NCBI RefSeq assembly: GCF_009812055.1
Contig: NZ_WQNH01000005.1
Span: 1-37,500 of the forward strand
DNA from: Chelativorans xinjiangensis
GTDB taxonomy: Bacteria; Pseudomonadota; Alphaproteobacteria; Rhizobiales; Rhizobiaceae
DNA length: 37,500 nucleotides
Direction: 5' to 3'
Shown here: positions 24,710 through 33,830 of the stretch, piece after piece
How the letters are laid out: each line of letters opens with the position of its first letter
Position numbering within the stretch: the stretch's first letter is position 1
Position numbers and translations under genes: made by a program
The notes under the pieces: model-generated
Databases searched by the model: none
Told to the model about the DNA's origin: nothing
The model's input: only the letters and a program-made list of their open reading frames with translations

Positions 24710-25513
24710 TCAGTCATCGAGCGGCCAAGCCCGCACCATCTCCCTCTTTAGAGCATCAAGCGGGACGTAGGCGAATTCACCGCCGAGTGACCAGCCATTC
24801 TGATCGCAAATACCCAGAAGATACTGTTCGAAACGGTGAGCATCTGTGCTGGTGTTAAACACTCGGAAGCTGATCGGAACATAGCTGATGGATGCGCAGG
24901 GAGGAAGGCCGCTGGCCAGTTCGGACATCCGGCGGTCAAGATCGAACGTCCGTCCCAGCTTTACGAGCGCGTGCCCTTTAATGACGTCGATTTTTGGAGC
25001 GAGAATCTCGATCGGACCGTCGATCAGCAAGAGGTAGACGCCGCAACGGCCGTCGTCGACTACAGTCGTGCGCGAGCCGAAAGAGGGGGATGGACCACGT
25101 GAGCTTCGCCCTTGCGGCATCCAGTCATCAGCTGAGATCGAACGTCGAACTCGCGCGACTTCAGCCATCAGAGCAGCGTGGTCACTGCCAAAATCCTGCC
25201 AGACCCGTCGGTCGACTTGCCCGCCGGGCCGCAGACCCGCATCTCTTCCCTTGGGTGCTGCAGGATCATGCTTTCCGAAGTTGCGTAGACGCATTGCGAT
25301 GCCGGCCGGATTACGGAATGATGCAAGCACGGCGCGACCACCGCGTCGGCCAGCCGCGCGCAACAGCAATGACAGGGCGATGACCTCAGGGTGGTTTCTC
25401 TCCGCTCTCGGGGCGCTGAGGTAAAGCTCCATGAGCAACACGGTTTCATCGTACGACCAATCCGGGTTTCGGCCACGCGTTTTTGTCGTAATCGGCTCCA
25501 TGTTGTTCTGCAT
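24710..25513 (-). CDS. GIY-YIG nuclease with McrA/HNH-associated N-terminal domain
   Basis: A 267-residue protein. Residues 16-125 (DWSYDETVLLMELYL, NHPEVIALSLLLR, SFRNPAGIAMRLRNF, RRVWQDF) match the domain I know from the N-termini of HNH/McrA-type restriction endonucleases. Residues 155-267 form a GIY-YIG-like nuclease: GVY at 158-160, KLGRTFDLDRR at 185-195 with the conserved arginine, and the probable metal-binding E229 (HRFEQYLLGI), in the style of the T5orf172/MUG113 group. I choose ATG 25513 over the TTG at 25567, with AAGG eight bases upstream. It is divergent from sspA with 139 bases between starts. A modification-dependent nuclease is the natural inference, but activity and specificity are not shown. 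Confidence 0.72.
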   Translation of the reverse strand: MQNNMEPITTKTRGRNPDWSYDETVLLMELYLSAPRAERNHPEVIALSLLLRAAGRRGGRAVLASFRNPAGIAMRLRNFGKHDPAAPKGRDAGLRPGGQVDRRVWQDFGSDHAALMAEVARVRRSISADDWMPQGRSSRGPSPSFGSRTTVVDDGRCGVYLLLIDGPIEILAPKIDVIKGHALVKLGRTFDLDRRMSELASGLPPCASISYVPISFRVFNTSTDAHRFEQYLLGICDQNGWSLGGEFAYVPLDALKREMVRAWPLDD

Positions 25514-25652
25514 CACCAGCCTTGTTCCAAACCGGCCTCTCCGGATTTTTTGGAGGCGTGTTTGCAAAGTGCGCTGGATATGAGCCTTCGTCTAGTGACC
25601 TCAGCTATTCTGTCGTGTAGCCTGCGGTAAACTTTTCGAAGCGGGCAACAAC

Positions 25653-26786
25653 TTGGCGATTTACCTAGATAATATGGCCTCTACCCCAGTCGATCCGCGA
25701 GTCGCGGAGCGCCATCGGGATGCTATGATCAAATACCCTGGCAATGCTCACAGCGCGGAGCATGCGTTTGGCGAAGAAGCGGAAAGAGCGATCGCCGAAG
25801 CAGAGAAAACACTCCTGCACGCGCTCGACAGCGAGGCCGAAGCTGTCACCTTCACGCCCGGCGCGTCCGCGGCGTTGTGGCTCGCGGTCGAAGACGCAAT
25901 CGCGCGGACCGTTGTTGGGAAGCCGGCGCGAGTCGCCGCGACCTCAGTCGAGCATCCGGCGCTGCTCAGCGCACTGCGACGAGCTGAGGGCGAAGGGCGG
26001 CTCCGCGTCATAATCGTCTCCGTGGATGATACGGCAGCGCCTCGGACCGACGCGCTGGAAGAGGCGCTGACCCACGGAGTAGATCTGCTCTGTACCATGG
26101 CGGCAAACAACGAAGTCGGTACGATTAGCGATCTGGCGGCTATCAGCGCTCTGGCAGCACGTCACGGTGCTCGACATTTGATTGATGCAAGCCAAGCGGC
26201 CGGCCGGATTGATATGTCCGCGGCTGCGAGCGCTGATCTAGTGGTTGTAAGTGGTGCCAAAGCCTATGGGCCGCGTCGTGCTGGTGCACTCGTCGGAAAA
26301 CTCAGCAGCCGTGCAGCGAGCCTCGCGCATGACGTCTTCGGCAGCCCGGACGCTCCGGCTGCAGTCGCTCTTGCTTTTGCAATGGAGGTTCGTGCGACTG
26401 AAAGGCAAGCCGACGAAAGGCGACTTGCCGGGATGCGAGACGCGCTCCAAGCCCGCCTTATGGCGGATGTGCCGGACTTGCGCATCAACGGCGCGGTAGG
26501 CTCCAGGCTTGCCGGGAGCTTGCATGTTTCCACGCCGCATCTTCCCGGCGAAGCCGTTGTGGCCCAGCTCTGGGGACGCATCGCAGTGTCAACCGGCGCA
26601 GCCTGCCAGTCGGGCGTTCCCGGCCCTTCACACGTCCTGGCAGCGATGGGTCTTCCGGATTGGGTTAAAGAGGGTGCCGTTCGCATTGGTCTTGGCCGGT
26701 TCAACACGGAGGCCGAGATCGAAGAGGCCGGTGATTTGCTCACCGCCGCACTGGGCGCCGTTAACCCCGCAAGGAAATACGCATGA
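25653..26786 (+). CDS. sspA: Cysteine desulfurase, SspA-like
   Basis: A 377-residue class V PLP enzyme. MAIYLDNMASTPVDPRVAERH is the family start, with Met where most members have Asn (usual YLDNNATTP). The conserved histidine is H101 (SVEHPALL), the PLP lysine is K203 (SGAKAYGP, with Ala where IscS has His), and the persulfide cysteine is C318 (GAACQSG). It would release sulfur from L-cysteine and hand it to the PP-loop protein. The TTG start is forced by the protein sequence and lacks a strong ribosome binding site. The stop overlaps the next ATG as ATGA. The neighbour set (DUF4007, large ATPase, PP-loop) indicates SspA rather than a housekeeping IscS or DndA. Confidence 0.85.
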   Translation: MAIYLDNMASTPVDPRVAERHRDAMIKYPGNAHSAEHAFGEEAERAIAEAEKTLLHALDSEAEAVTFTPGASAALWLAVEDAIARTVVGKPARVAATSVEHPALLSALRRAEGEGRLRVIIVSVDDTAAPRTDALEEALTHGVDLLCTMAANNEVGTISDLAAISALAARHGARHLIDASQAAGRIDMSAAASADLVVVSGAKAYGPRRAGALVGKLSSRAASLAHDVFGSPDAPAAVALAFAMEVRATERQADERRLAGMRDALQARLMADVPDLRINGAVGSRLAGSLHVSTPHLPGEAVVAQLWGRIAVSTGAACQSGVPGPSHVLAAMGLPDWVKEGAVRIGLGRFNTEAEIEEAGDLLTAALGAVNPARKYA

Positions 26787-27688
26787 CAGTTGCCGTTGCA
26801 GTCCGACCGCGATTCAGCGGACACGAAACTTTTGCCTGCCGGTTCGCATGGCTGCCCAAGGCCGTACGCTTGATCGCGAGGGAGCCCGGTGCGCTTTCTG
26901 ACGACGAGCGCGCCATCCTTGAACTCGGGCTTGGCAAGAACATGGTGCGCTCGCTGCGCTTCTGGCTGGAGTCCTTCAACGTGGCCTCGTCTCGTAACGG
27001 CTCCTGGGCGCTCCTGCCGTTTGGCGAAGCGATCTTCGGAGAGAACGGGCACGATCCCTACATTGAACGCGCCGAGACTCAATGGCTTCTCCACTGGCAG
27101 CTCAGTACCGCAACCGACAATCCGCTCTTCGCCTGGCGACATATTCTTTACCGGCGCATGCGAGCTGATTTCACACGCTCCGAGTTGCTGGCCGAGATGC
27201 GTGTTGAGGGCGAACGTCTAGGCTACCAGCATTCGGATGTTACGCTCCAGCAGCATGCCGACGTCTTCGTTCAGAGCTATGTCGGTTCGCTGAAGCCTGC
27301 ATCTCCCGAAGATGCGCTTGATAGCCCGCTGGTCGATCTAGGCCTGTTACGCAGGCTCGGACGCCGGCCTGGCGGCGCGGCTAGAGTCGAACCGGTCTTC
27401 GCCCTTGCCCGGATCTCGATAAACGAGATTGGTCCGTCTGTGCTGGACTATGCAATCGCCAGCTATTGGCAGTCGCGGCGGCTGGGGGAGCCGGTCATCA
27501 CCTTCCGCGACCTCGCGCATGGCGAGGGGTCTCCCGGCGCGACCTTCCGACTTGAGCCAGAAGAGCTTCGCAATCATCTTGAGTGCGCGACGGCGCTCTG
27601 GTCATACCGGCCCTCGGGAGAGGCAGGCAACATAACAGCAGTGGGTCCAGTCGAATCTTCTAATTTGCTTGCAGAGGTCTACGCATGA
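26783..27688 (+). CDS. sspB: DUF4007 protein, SspB-like
   Basis: A 301-residue protein. FSGHETFACRFAWLPKAVRLI and LELGLGKNMVRSLRFWLESFNV are the diagnostic blocks of DUF4007, followed by LPFGEAIFGENGHDPYIERAETQWLLHWQL. In characterised Ssp systems the second gene encodes a DUF4007 protein with DNA nicking activity needed for single-strand phosphorothioation. The family does not have a classical nuclease motif that I can point to here. It overlaps sspA and sspC by four bases each. Expected to act with SspC on DNA at the modification site; the recognised sequence cannot be predicted. Confidence 0.82.
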   Translation: MTVAVAVRPRFSGHETFACRFAWLPKAVRLIAREPGALSDDERAILELGLGKNMVRSLRFWLESFNVASSRNGSWALLPFGEAIFGENGHDPYIERAETQWLLHWQLSTATDNPLFAWRHILYRRMRADFTRSELLAEMRVEGERLGYQHSDVTLQQHADVFVQSYVGSLKPASPEDALDSPLVDLGLLRRLGRRPGGAARVEPVFALARISINEIGPSVLDYAIASYWQSRRLGEPVITFRDLAHGEGSPGATFRLEPEELRNHLECATALWSYRPSGEAGNITAVGPVESSNLLAEVYA

Positions 27689-30600
27689 CCGGACCGTCCA
27701 TGATTGCAGACTTTCTCGGCCACCCGGGAATATTTTACCGGTCCGTGGCGCTCGAGCGCGATGTGGCGGATCCGACCGCGGGACGTTCGTTCGTACTGAC
27801 CCCTTGGCTCAAACGCAGCGCTGCCGAGATCATTTCAGGCATACAGACGGACAGCACCCGCCGTGCGTGGCGGGTAATCGGCGATTTCGGCGTCGGAAAG
27901 TCCGCGCTTGCGCTTGCGCTTGTGCAAGCGCTGGACCCGCGTGTAGCCGATCCAGACATGCCCATGCGGGGCTTGGTGAAAGAGCTCGGTGACGCACCGC
28001 GGATGTTCCCGCTGCTCGTAACAGGCTCACGCGACGGCCTAGCCGCGTCCCTCTCTGCGTCGATTTCGCGAGTGCTGGCCACGAATGGCCTGATCGATCC
28101 CAAGTACAAAAAGGTCGTGGCCGCCTTAGCGGACCCGTTCGACGCCATCATCGCGCTTCGAGACGCGCTTCGAGCGTCCAAGCGCTTCGATGGCCTGCTG
28201 CTTGTCGTGGACGAGATGGGTAAGTTCCTTGAAGCCGCCGATGAGGAAGAAAGCCATGACGTCTATCGTTTGCAGACACTTGCCGAGGCGGCAGTCCGCT
28301 CCGGAGAGACCCCATTCGCAATCGTCCTAGTCCTCCACAAGGGCTTCCAGTCTTACGCTGAGGACTGGCAGTCTGCACGACGAAGCGAATGGGAGAAAGT
28401 GGCCGAGCGCTTCGAAGAGGTGGTGTTCGACCACCCACTGTCGCACACGGCGGCCCTGTTATCAGCAGCCCTCGCCGTCGATGGGACCAACTTACCAAAG
28501 AAGGTTCGCAAGCTCTACGACGAGGTTCTCGCGCGTGTCCGCGACTTGGGCTGGCTCGGTCCTCGCAACGGCACCGGTGTGGGTGGATGCTGGCCGGTCC
28601 ATCCTGCGGCGATCCCGGTTATGGCGAGGTTCTTTGCCAGCTATGGACAGAACGAGCGATCCCTCTTCGGATTTGCGGCGAGTGAGGAGCAGAATGGGCT
28701 CCGCGCATTCGCTGCTGATACATCCCCTGCAGACGGATTCTATGCCCTTCACCACTTCTTCGACTATGTTGCATCTTCATTCGGACATCGGCTCACCTCG
28801 CGCGCTGGTGCTGGTGAATGGTCGCGCATCTCCGAAGTGCTCGACCGAGCCGCCGACGCGGATGCTATCGAGACAGCGGTTTTAAAGACAATCGGCATTT
28901 TGAACCTGATCGATGCACCCGGCTTTGCCGCTACGGCGGAAAGCGTGAGTGCCGCCCTATTTCCGACCTTCGCATCTAGCGATGTCGAAAACGCTGTTGC
29001 CAGGCTTCTTACTGACGGTCTCCTCTTCCGTCGACCTGGTCGGTCGGAACTGAGGCTGTGGACCAGCCGACGGGTGGACCTGTCCTCGATTTGGAGCGAG
29101 GCCGAGGATGCCGTGGATGTGCGATCCGTCCTCCGCGATTTGCCGCGCCACTTGGCGGGTCTTCCGATCCGCCCCCATGTGCTCGCGCGGCGCCACTCGA
29201 TCTTAACAGGCACCAACCGGCGCTTCGCGATCCGCGGCACACATGCTTCCGAGCTCGGGGAATTTCGTGGGCATATAGATGCGGATGGCGGGATCATCGC
29301 CATTCACTGCGCGGATGCAGAGGATTTCCGTATCGCTCGTGCTTGGTCGGCTGAAGTGACGTCCGAAGATCCAACGATTCTGGCGGTGGCCATTCCTCCG
29401 ATGCCTGAGTTGGGTCCAGTGATGGTAGATCTCCTTCGGCATCGCTGGGTCATTTCGAATGCGGCAACGCTTCAAGAGGACGCCCACGCGGCTGCGGAAA
29501 TCGAACGCACAGTTACGGAGCTCGAGGCACGTCTTGTCACAGCCGTTGAAGCCGCACTCGGACTGCGCGGTCGCGCGCCCACGGTTTCGCTCGAGGTCTT
29601 CTGGAAGAGCGAAGCGAAAGGGGTGGACGGGCCGATTCACTCGGTGATCTCGGCGCTCTGTAAGGATATCTATGATCAGTCGCCTTTGGTTGAAAATGAA
29701 CTTGTGAACAAGCATACCCTCACCTCGGCCGGTGCGGCGGCTCGCCAGCGGCTGATAGAGCGGATGTTTGCAAATGCCGACCATCCGGAGCTAGGCTTTA
29801 CCGCGAACAAGAACCCGCCTGAGCGCGCCCTTTACCTATCGCTGCTTCGGCGCGGCGGCCTGCACCGCAAGGATGAAGGCGGCTGGTTCGTGGGACCACC
29901 CGCGCCGGACAATGACCCTCTTCGTCTCGCTCCGGCGCTCGCCGAGATTGAAAAGTGCCTTGCCAAGGACGGTGGCCGTGTCCCGCTGCCGGGTATCTAC
30001 GCGGAGATAGAGGCGAAGCCATTTGGTGTGCGTCGCGGGCTAGCCCCGCTTCTCCTGGCCGTATCGATGGTCGCAGCTGGGCACCGAGTCGCGCTTTTTG
30101 AAAGGGGAACGTACTGTCCACGGTTGGATGGGGCGGCTTTCATGCGCATCCTGAAATCGCCGGAGCACTTTGCTCTCCAGTTGGTGTCGCTTGAGGGTGT
30201 CCGCGCGGATGTATTTCGTCGTTTGGCGAAACTTCTGGATCAACCCACAGGCGACTCTGGTATCCGCACTGTTGTCGACCCTCTGATCCGCTTTGGTGTG
30301 GAACTTCCATTCCACGTCCAGCGCTCTTCATTGCTTACCGCAGAAGCGCGTGGCGTCCGGAGAGCGCTCGCGCAGACCCGCAGCCCGGTCGACCTCCTCT
30401 TTAGCGAGCTACCGGAGGCATGCGGATTGGATGCGTTCGGTCCTGACGCGCAGGCGGACACGGAGCGGGTGAAGGAGTTCGTGTCCCGGCTCGACGCAGC
30501 AATAGCTGAACTACGTGGTTGTTATCCGAGACTGCTCGAAAACATGCAGGCTGAACTGTTCGATGCATTGGAGGCACCGTCCCGAGCCGCTCTCGCTGAG

Positions 30601-31074
30601 CGGGCCGCTGCTTTGAGCTTCAGAGTTCGCGAGCAGCAATTGCGAACGTTCGTATTGCGACTCGCCGATGCGGCCTTGTCAGACGATCCTTGGACAGAAG
30701 CGCTTGGTGGTGCTGTTCTCGGCAAGCCTCCCGCTCGGTGGCTTGATGGCGATGTCGATATCTGGCGCTCCAAGTTAGCCGATCTCACCGCTCAGTTTCG
30801 TCGGGTGGAAGCGACTAACTTTGGCGAAGTGCGATCTCCGCAAGACGCCGTCCGCGTATCTTTGACGCGAAGTGACGGAAGCGAACACGCGGTCGTGGTG
30901 AATGTTGCTGACTTGAACGAGAGCCAGGTAACAGCGATGGGCGCGATCAAGCGTTTGGTGTCTGAGTCGAACCTTTCTCTCAATACCGTCGCGGCGCTTC
31001 TTTCGCTAGCGAGCTTGGAAGAAACCGACGAACTGGCAGAGCCAGATCATGAAGCTGAGAGTGATCACCGATGA
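27685..31074 (+). CDS. sspC: Large P-loop ATPase, SspC-like
   Basis: A 1129-residue protein. The Walker A motif is G66-D-F-G-V-G-K-S73 (RVIGDFGVGKSALALALV) and the Walker B motif ends in D176-E177 (GLLLVVDEMGKFLE), so an AAA/STAND-like ATPase occupies roughly the first 350 residues. The remainder is mostly helical, with a possible winged-helix portion near residues 430-470 (FASSDVENAVARLLTDGLLFRRPGR). I see no nuclease motif. In the Ssp pathway SspC is the ATPase that works with SspB. It is about twice the length of the better-known SspC proteins as far as I recall, so the C-terminal half may be specific to this branch. Overlaps sspB and sspD by four bases each. Confidence 0.78.
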   Translation: MTGPSMIADFLGHPGIFYRSVALERDVADPTAGRSFVLTPWLKRSAAEIISGIQTDSTRRAWRVIGDFGVGKSALALALVQALDPRVADPDMPMRGLVKELGDAPRMFPLLVTGSRDGLAASLSASISRVLATNGLIDPKYKKVVAALADPFDAIIALRDALRASKRFDGLLLVVDEMGKFLEAADEEESHDVYRLQTLAEAAVRSGETPFAIVLVLHKGFQSYAEDWQSARRSEWEKVAERFEEVVFDHPLSHTAALLSAALAVDGTNLPKKVRKLYDEVLARVRDLGWLGPRNGTGVGGCWPVHPAAIPVMARFFASYGQNERSLFGFAASEEQNGLRAFAADTSPADGFYALHHFFDYVASSFGHRLTSRAGAGEWSRISEVLDRAADADAIETAVLKTIGILNLIDAPGFAATAESVSAALFPTFASSDVENAVARLLTDGLLFRRPGRSELRLWTSRRVDLSSIWSEAEDAVDVRSVLRDLPRHLAGLPIRPHVLARRHSILTGTNRRFAIRGTHASELGEFRGHIDADGGIIAIHCADAEDFRIARAWSAEVTSEDPTILAVAIPPMPELGPVMVDLLRHRWVISNAATLQEDAHAAAEIERTVTELEARLVTAVEAALGLRGRAPTVSLEVFWKSEAKGVDGPIHSVISALCKDIYDQSPLVENELVNKHTLTSAGAAARQRLIERMFANADHPELGFTANKNPPERALYLSLLRRGGLHRKDEGGWFVGPPAPDNDPLRLAPALAEIEKCLAKDGGRVPLPGIYAEIEAKPFGVRRGLAPLLLAVSMVAAGHRVALFERGTYCPRLDGAAFMRILKSPEHFALQLVSLEGVRADVFRRLAKLLDQPTGDSGIRTVVDPLIRFGVELPFHVQRSSLLTAEARGVRRALAQTRSPVDLLFSELPEACGLDAFGPDAQADTERVKEFVSRLDAAIAELRGCYPRLLENMQAELFDALEAPSRAALAERAAALSFRVREQQLRTFVLRLADAALSDDPWTEALGGAVLGKPPARWLDGDVDIWRSKLADLTAQFRRVEATNFGEVRSPQDAVRVSLTRSDGSEHAVVVNVADLNESQVTAMGAIKRLVSESNLSLNTVAALLSLASLEETDELAEPDHEAESDHR

Positions 31075-31871
31075 CGCGTCATGTACTTAGCCTGTCGGGG
31101 GGCAAGGACAGCGCTGCGCTCGCTGTCTACTTGCGCGACCGCGTGCCAGAGATGGAGTATATCTTTCACGACACGGGCAAAGAGTTGCCTGAGACATACG
31201 ACTATATGGCTCGGCTGGAGAGCATCCTTGGGCGTCCGGTAGCCCGGACGACGCCAGAGGATCCTTTTGAGCACTGGCTCTCAGTGTATGGTGACATGTT
31301 GCCTTCGAACCACCGTCGTTGGTGTACGAAAATGCTCAAGCTGAAGCCGTTTGAGACCTACATCGGCGACGACCCGACGATCAACTATGTGGGCCTGCGT
31401 GCGGATGAGAAGCGCACTGGCTACATCAGCACCAAGCCGAACATCACTGCTGTCTATCCTTTCATAGAAGACGGGCTGGTACGGGCCGATGTCATCCGGA
31501 TTCTGGAAGACAGCGGGCTTGGCCTTCCGCCTTACATGGAATGGGGACGATCAAGATCGGGCTGCTACTTCTGCTTCTATCAGCAAAAAATTGAGTGGGT
31601 CCGGCTGAAACGGCAGCACCCGGACCTCTTCGAGCGGGCTAAGGAATATGAGGCGAGAAGCGCCGTAGTTAGCCAGAATTTCACATGGTGTGGCGGCGAG
31701 TCCCTGACAGAACTCGAGCAACCTGATCGTATGGAGCAGATTGAGCGCAATTGGGAAGCTGCGATGAAACGACGCGCGGCTCGACGGGAGAACCTTCCGC
31801 TATCCGCAGTTTTGGCCGGCGCAGAGACTGAGGAAGAGGAGCCCGAAGGCTGCCTCATCTGCAGTCTATAG
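31071..31871 (+). CDS. sspD: PP-loop ATP pyrophosphatase (PAPS reductase family), SspD/DndC-like
   Basis: A 266-residue protein. The PP-loop S9-G-G-K-D-S14 (LSLSGGKDSAALAVYL) binds ATP and starts the adenylation/sulfur-transfer chemistry of PAPS-reductase-like enzymes. Cysteines occur in RRWCTKMLK and SGCYFCFYQQ and again at the very end (GCLICSL), candidates for an iron-sulfur cluster as in DndC. It accepts sulfur from SspA and installs it in the DNA backbone. Last gene of the operon; its GTG/ATG start overlaps sspC as ATGA. The following gene is convergent, 27 bases away. Confidence 0.85.
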   Translation: MTRHVLSLSGGKDSAALAVYLRDRVPEMEYIFHDTGKELPETYDYMARLESILGRPVARTTPEDPFEHWLSVYGDMLPSNHRRWCTKMLKLKPFETYIGDDPTINYVGLRADEKRTGYISTKPNITAVYPFIEDGLVRADVIRILEDSGLGLPPYMEWGRSRSGCYFCFYQQKIEWVRLKRQHPDLFERAKEYEARSAVVSQNFTWCGGESLTELEQPDRMEQIERNWEAAMKRRAARRENLPLSAVLAGAETEEEEPEGCLICSL

Positions 31872-31898
31872 GTCACGTGCAGAACCGGGTCTCGACTC

Positions 31899-33830
31899 TT
31901 AGGATTTCAGCACCACAAGGAGGACGTGGTTCGGCGAAGCTGGGACGGACGCTCCTCGCTGGCTAAGAAGCTCGACCTTCAGATAGTTGTTTATTCCCTG
32001 CGACGCTGGTGTCCGGCGGGTGACCATCATCATGAGCTGATCCATGCGGTCCAAGAGTCCTTGGGCTTTTAGTTGCGTCTCGCCATGCCGTTCTTCTGAC
32101 TCAGCGGTTCGCTGCAGGATCTCCCGGAAATATTCGAGGAATGCTCCCGTAAAAAATACTGGCTGCTTGGAGGGATCTTTACCTCGCTGCGGAGACTGGA
32201 AAGCGAAACCGCTCTTGAAATCAAACCCTTCGTCGAGTTCAATAATATTTCCAGCTTCTCTAACGCAGATTTTCCCGGCCAAGGGTTCAAAAAGAGCGGG
32301 TGCTTTCAAAAGGCCAACCCTCGCGAAGGATGCAAGGTACTCTGACTGAAGAGCGAGAAAGTGCTCAGCCTTCAGCCGCCCGAGCCAGGTTCTCTTTTTT
32401 AGGCGAACATCCTTCCGCAGTCCCTTCAACGGAAGAGCTTGAGGATGCTTCATCCCCCAATCTACCTCATAAAATCGTCCGTTCACGATGACGATCTGAG
32501 GATCGAGCATATGCTTGTGATAGGTGGGACACAGTGTACCTTGGAGCATCAACACGGATGTCGCAGCGGGCTCTGCACCATTCCGGCTCATCAGATCACA
32601 GATCGGCGTCATCACGGCGCTCACGGTTCGACCAACTAGGGAAGTACTGGACCGCTTTGGCAATGCTCCTTCAAGGAAGAGATCGCCGGACACAGGTAAA
32701 CTGTCGTCAGGCCCACGATAGCCTCGGTCAGTCGTCATGCGCGTCGCACTATATAACTCTGCCATCGCATTGGATGGGGCCTCGATGAAGCGGCTGGGGA
32801 CCTCGGCAAAGGGGTTGGGTCTATCTTTGGTTGGCGTACGTCTGGTGAACGCACACATGATGCGCTCGGCCACAGCGCCGGCGACCACTTCTTTGATATA
32901 GTCCTCGATCGGTTGCCCTTCGGACTGGAGACTTAGTTCGTACAACCGCGCAAAGTCAGCGATATCGAGATCAATGAGCCGTTCAGCCACCCACTCTTGG
33001 GCCTCGCCAATTACTGTCGGAAGCACCTTACGAAGCGGTTCAAAGAGTGCGCTCGCCCGACAGGTTCGAAGAATTTCTGCGATGGCGAGCAAATCTTGAG
33101 GATCTTCTCGCTCTAAGGCCTGCTTCTGCACGAAACGGAAGCGAGAGGCCGTTTGTGATGTCCGTTTGCGGAAGTTTTTCGCAATCTGCTGCGTTCCGAG
33201 CGACGAAATCAATATGAACGCCGGAGGCACAGCTGCGATATCGTTCGCCGTTTCCTGTCTGACATCCTCCAGATACCGCTCCGCACGCTCCCGTGCTCTG
33301 TCCATGACGGTTCGCGGCGTTGTTCCGGAAGCCGGATTGGATGGCACGTCTGCCGACAGGAAAAGGTCCAGGAAGACGACATTCGCCTTGGCGACAACGC
33401 TGGGTTCGGGATCAGCACCTAGCTTCATGACGCGCACCTTGGTTGCGACAAGAAGCTTTTCGAGCGGCTTTAGCTGCTGCAACTTGCTGATACGGTCCTG
33501 ACTGACGTCCGAGAACAGGATATCCAAACTCTGTCTCACCCCGACAGTCATTGAAGCATGTGTCGCCACACCCACGCTTAGGTTCCAAAGATGATTGATG
33601 AGCCTCGCATTGGCGACGAATGTCTCCCAGTCATCCAGGTCATCTTCTACGAACTCACTGGCGGCTGCGAGCGCGGTGATCCGCTCAGGCTCATCCTCAA
33701 CCGATTGGACAAATCGGTTGAACGTATCTTCGGAGATCTCTTCTCCTCGAGGCGGATCGTAGGCGTCGTCGACAATCGCCAGCAATTCCACCCCGCCGAC
33801 CTTCGCGGCTAATTCAAGGTTCTCGCTCAT
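31899..33830 (-). CDS. Receiver-like protein with long unknown C-terminus
   Basis: A 643-residue protein. The N-terminal part has the residues of a response-regulator receiver: acidic pair D21-D22 (LLAIVDDAYD), a phosphoacceptor-like aspartate near residue 150 (NVVFLDLFL), a serine strand (PPAFILISS) and a lysine strand (FRFVQKQAL). The gap between the acidic pair and the aspartate is about 130 residues instead of about 45, so a helical insertion is present. The remaining 400 residues have no motif I recognise. ATG 33830 overlaps the stop of the upstream GHKL gene as ATGA, and an extended frame to 33908 is not used. It should be the phosphorelay or regulatory partner of that ATPase. An effector function in the C-terminal part is inference. 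Confidence 0.68.
   Translation of the reverse strand: MSENLELAAKVGGVELLAIVDDAYDPPRGEEISEDTFNRFVQSVEDEPERITALAAASEFVEDDLDDWETFVANARLINHLWNLSVGVATHASMTVGVRQSLDILFSDVSQDRISKLQQLKPLEKLLVATKVRVMKLGADPEPSVVAKANVVFLDLFLSADVPSNPASGTTPRTVMDRARERAERYLEDVRQETANDIAAVPPAFILISSLGTQQIAKNFRKRTSQTASRFRFVQKQALEREDPQDLLAIAEILRTCRASALFEPLRKVLPTVIGEAQEWVAERLIDLDIADFARLYELSLQSEGQPIEDYIKEVVAGAVAERIMCAFTRRTPTKDRPNPFAEVPSRFIEAPSNAMAELYSATRMTTDRGYRGPDDSLPVSGDLFLEGALPKRSSTSLVGRTVSAVMTPICDLMSRNGAEPAATSVLMLQGTLCPTYHKHMLDPQIVIVNGRFYEVDWGMKHPQALPLKGLRKDVRLKKRTWLGRLKAEHFLALQSEYLASFARVGLLKAPALFEPLAGKICVREAGNIIELDEGFDFKSGFAFQSPQRGKDPSKQPVFFTGAFLEYFREILQRTAESEERHGETQLKAQGLLDRMDQLMMMVTRRTPASQGINNYLKVELLSQRGASVPASPNHVLLVVLKS

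Noticed and set aside
25653-26786. IscS/NifS housekeeping or DndA reading of the cysteine desulfurase
   Set aside because: It overlaps a DUF4007 gene and is followed by a large ATPase and a PP-loop protein; no iscU, dndB, dndD or dndE is present.
31872-31898. Terminator between the convergent sspD and receiver-like genes
   Set aside because: The 27-base gap contains no stable hairpin or T tract.
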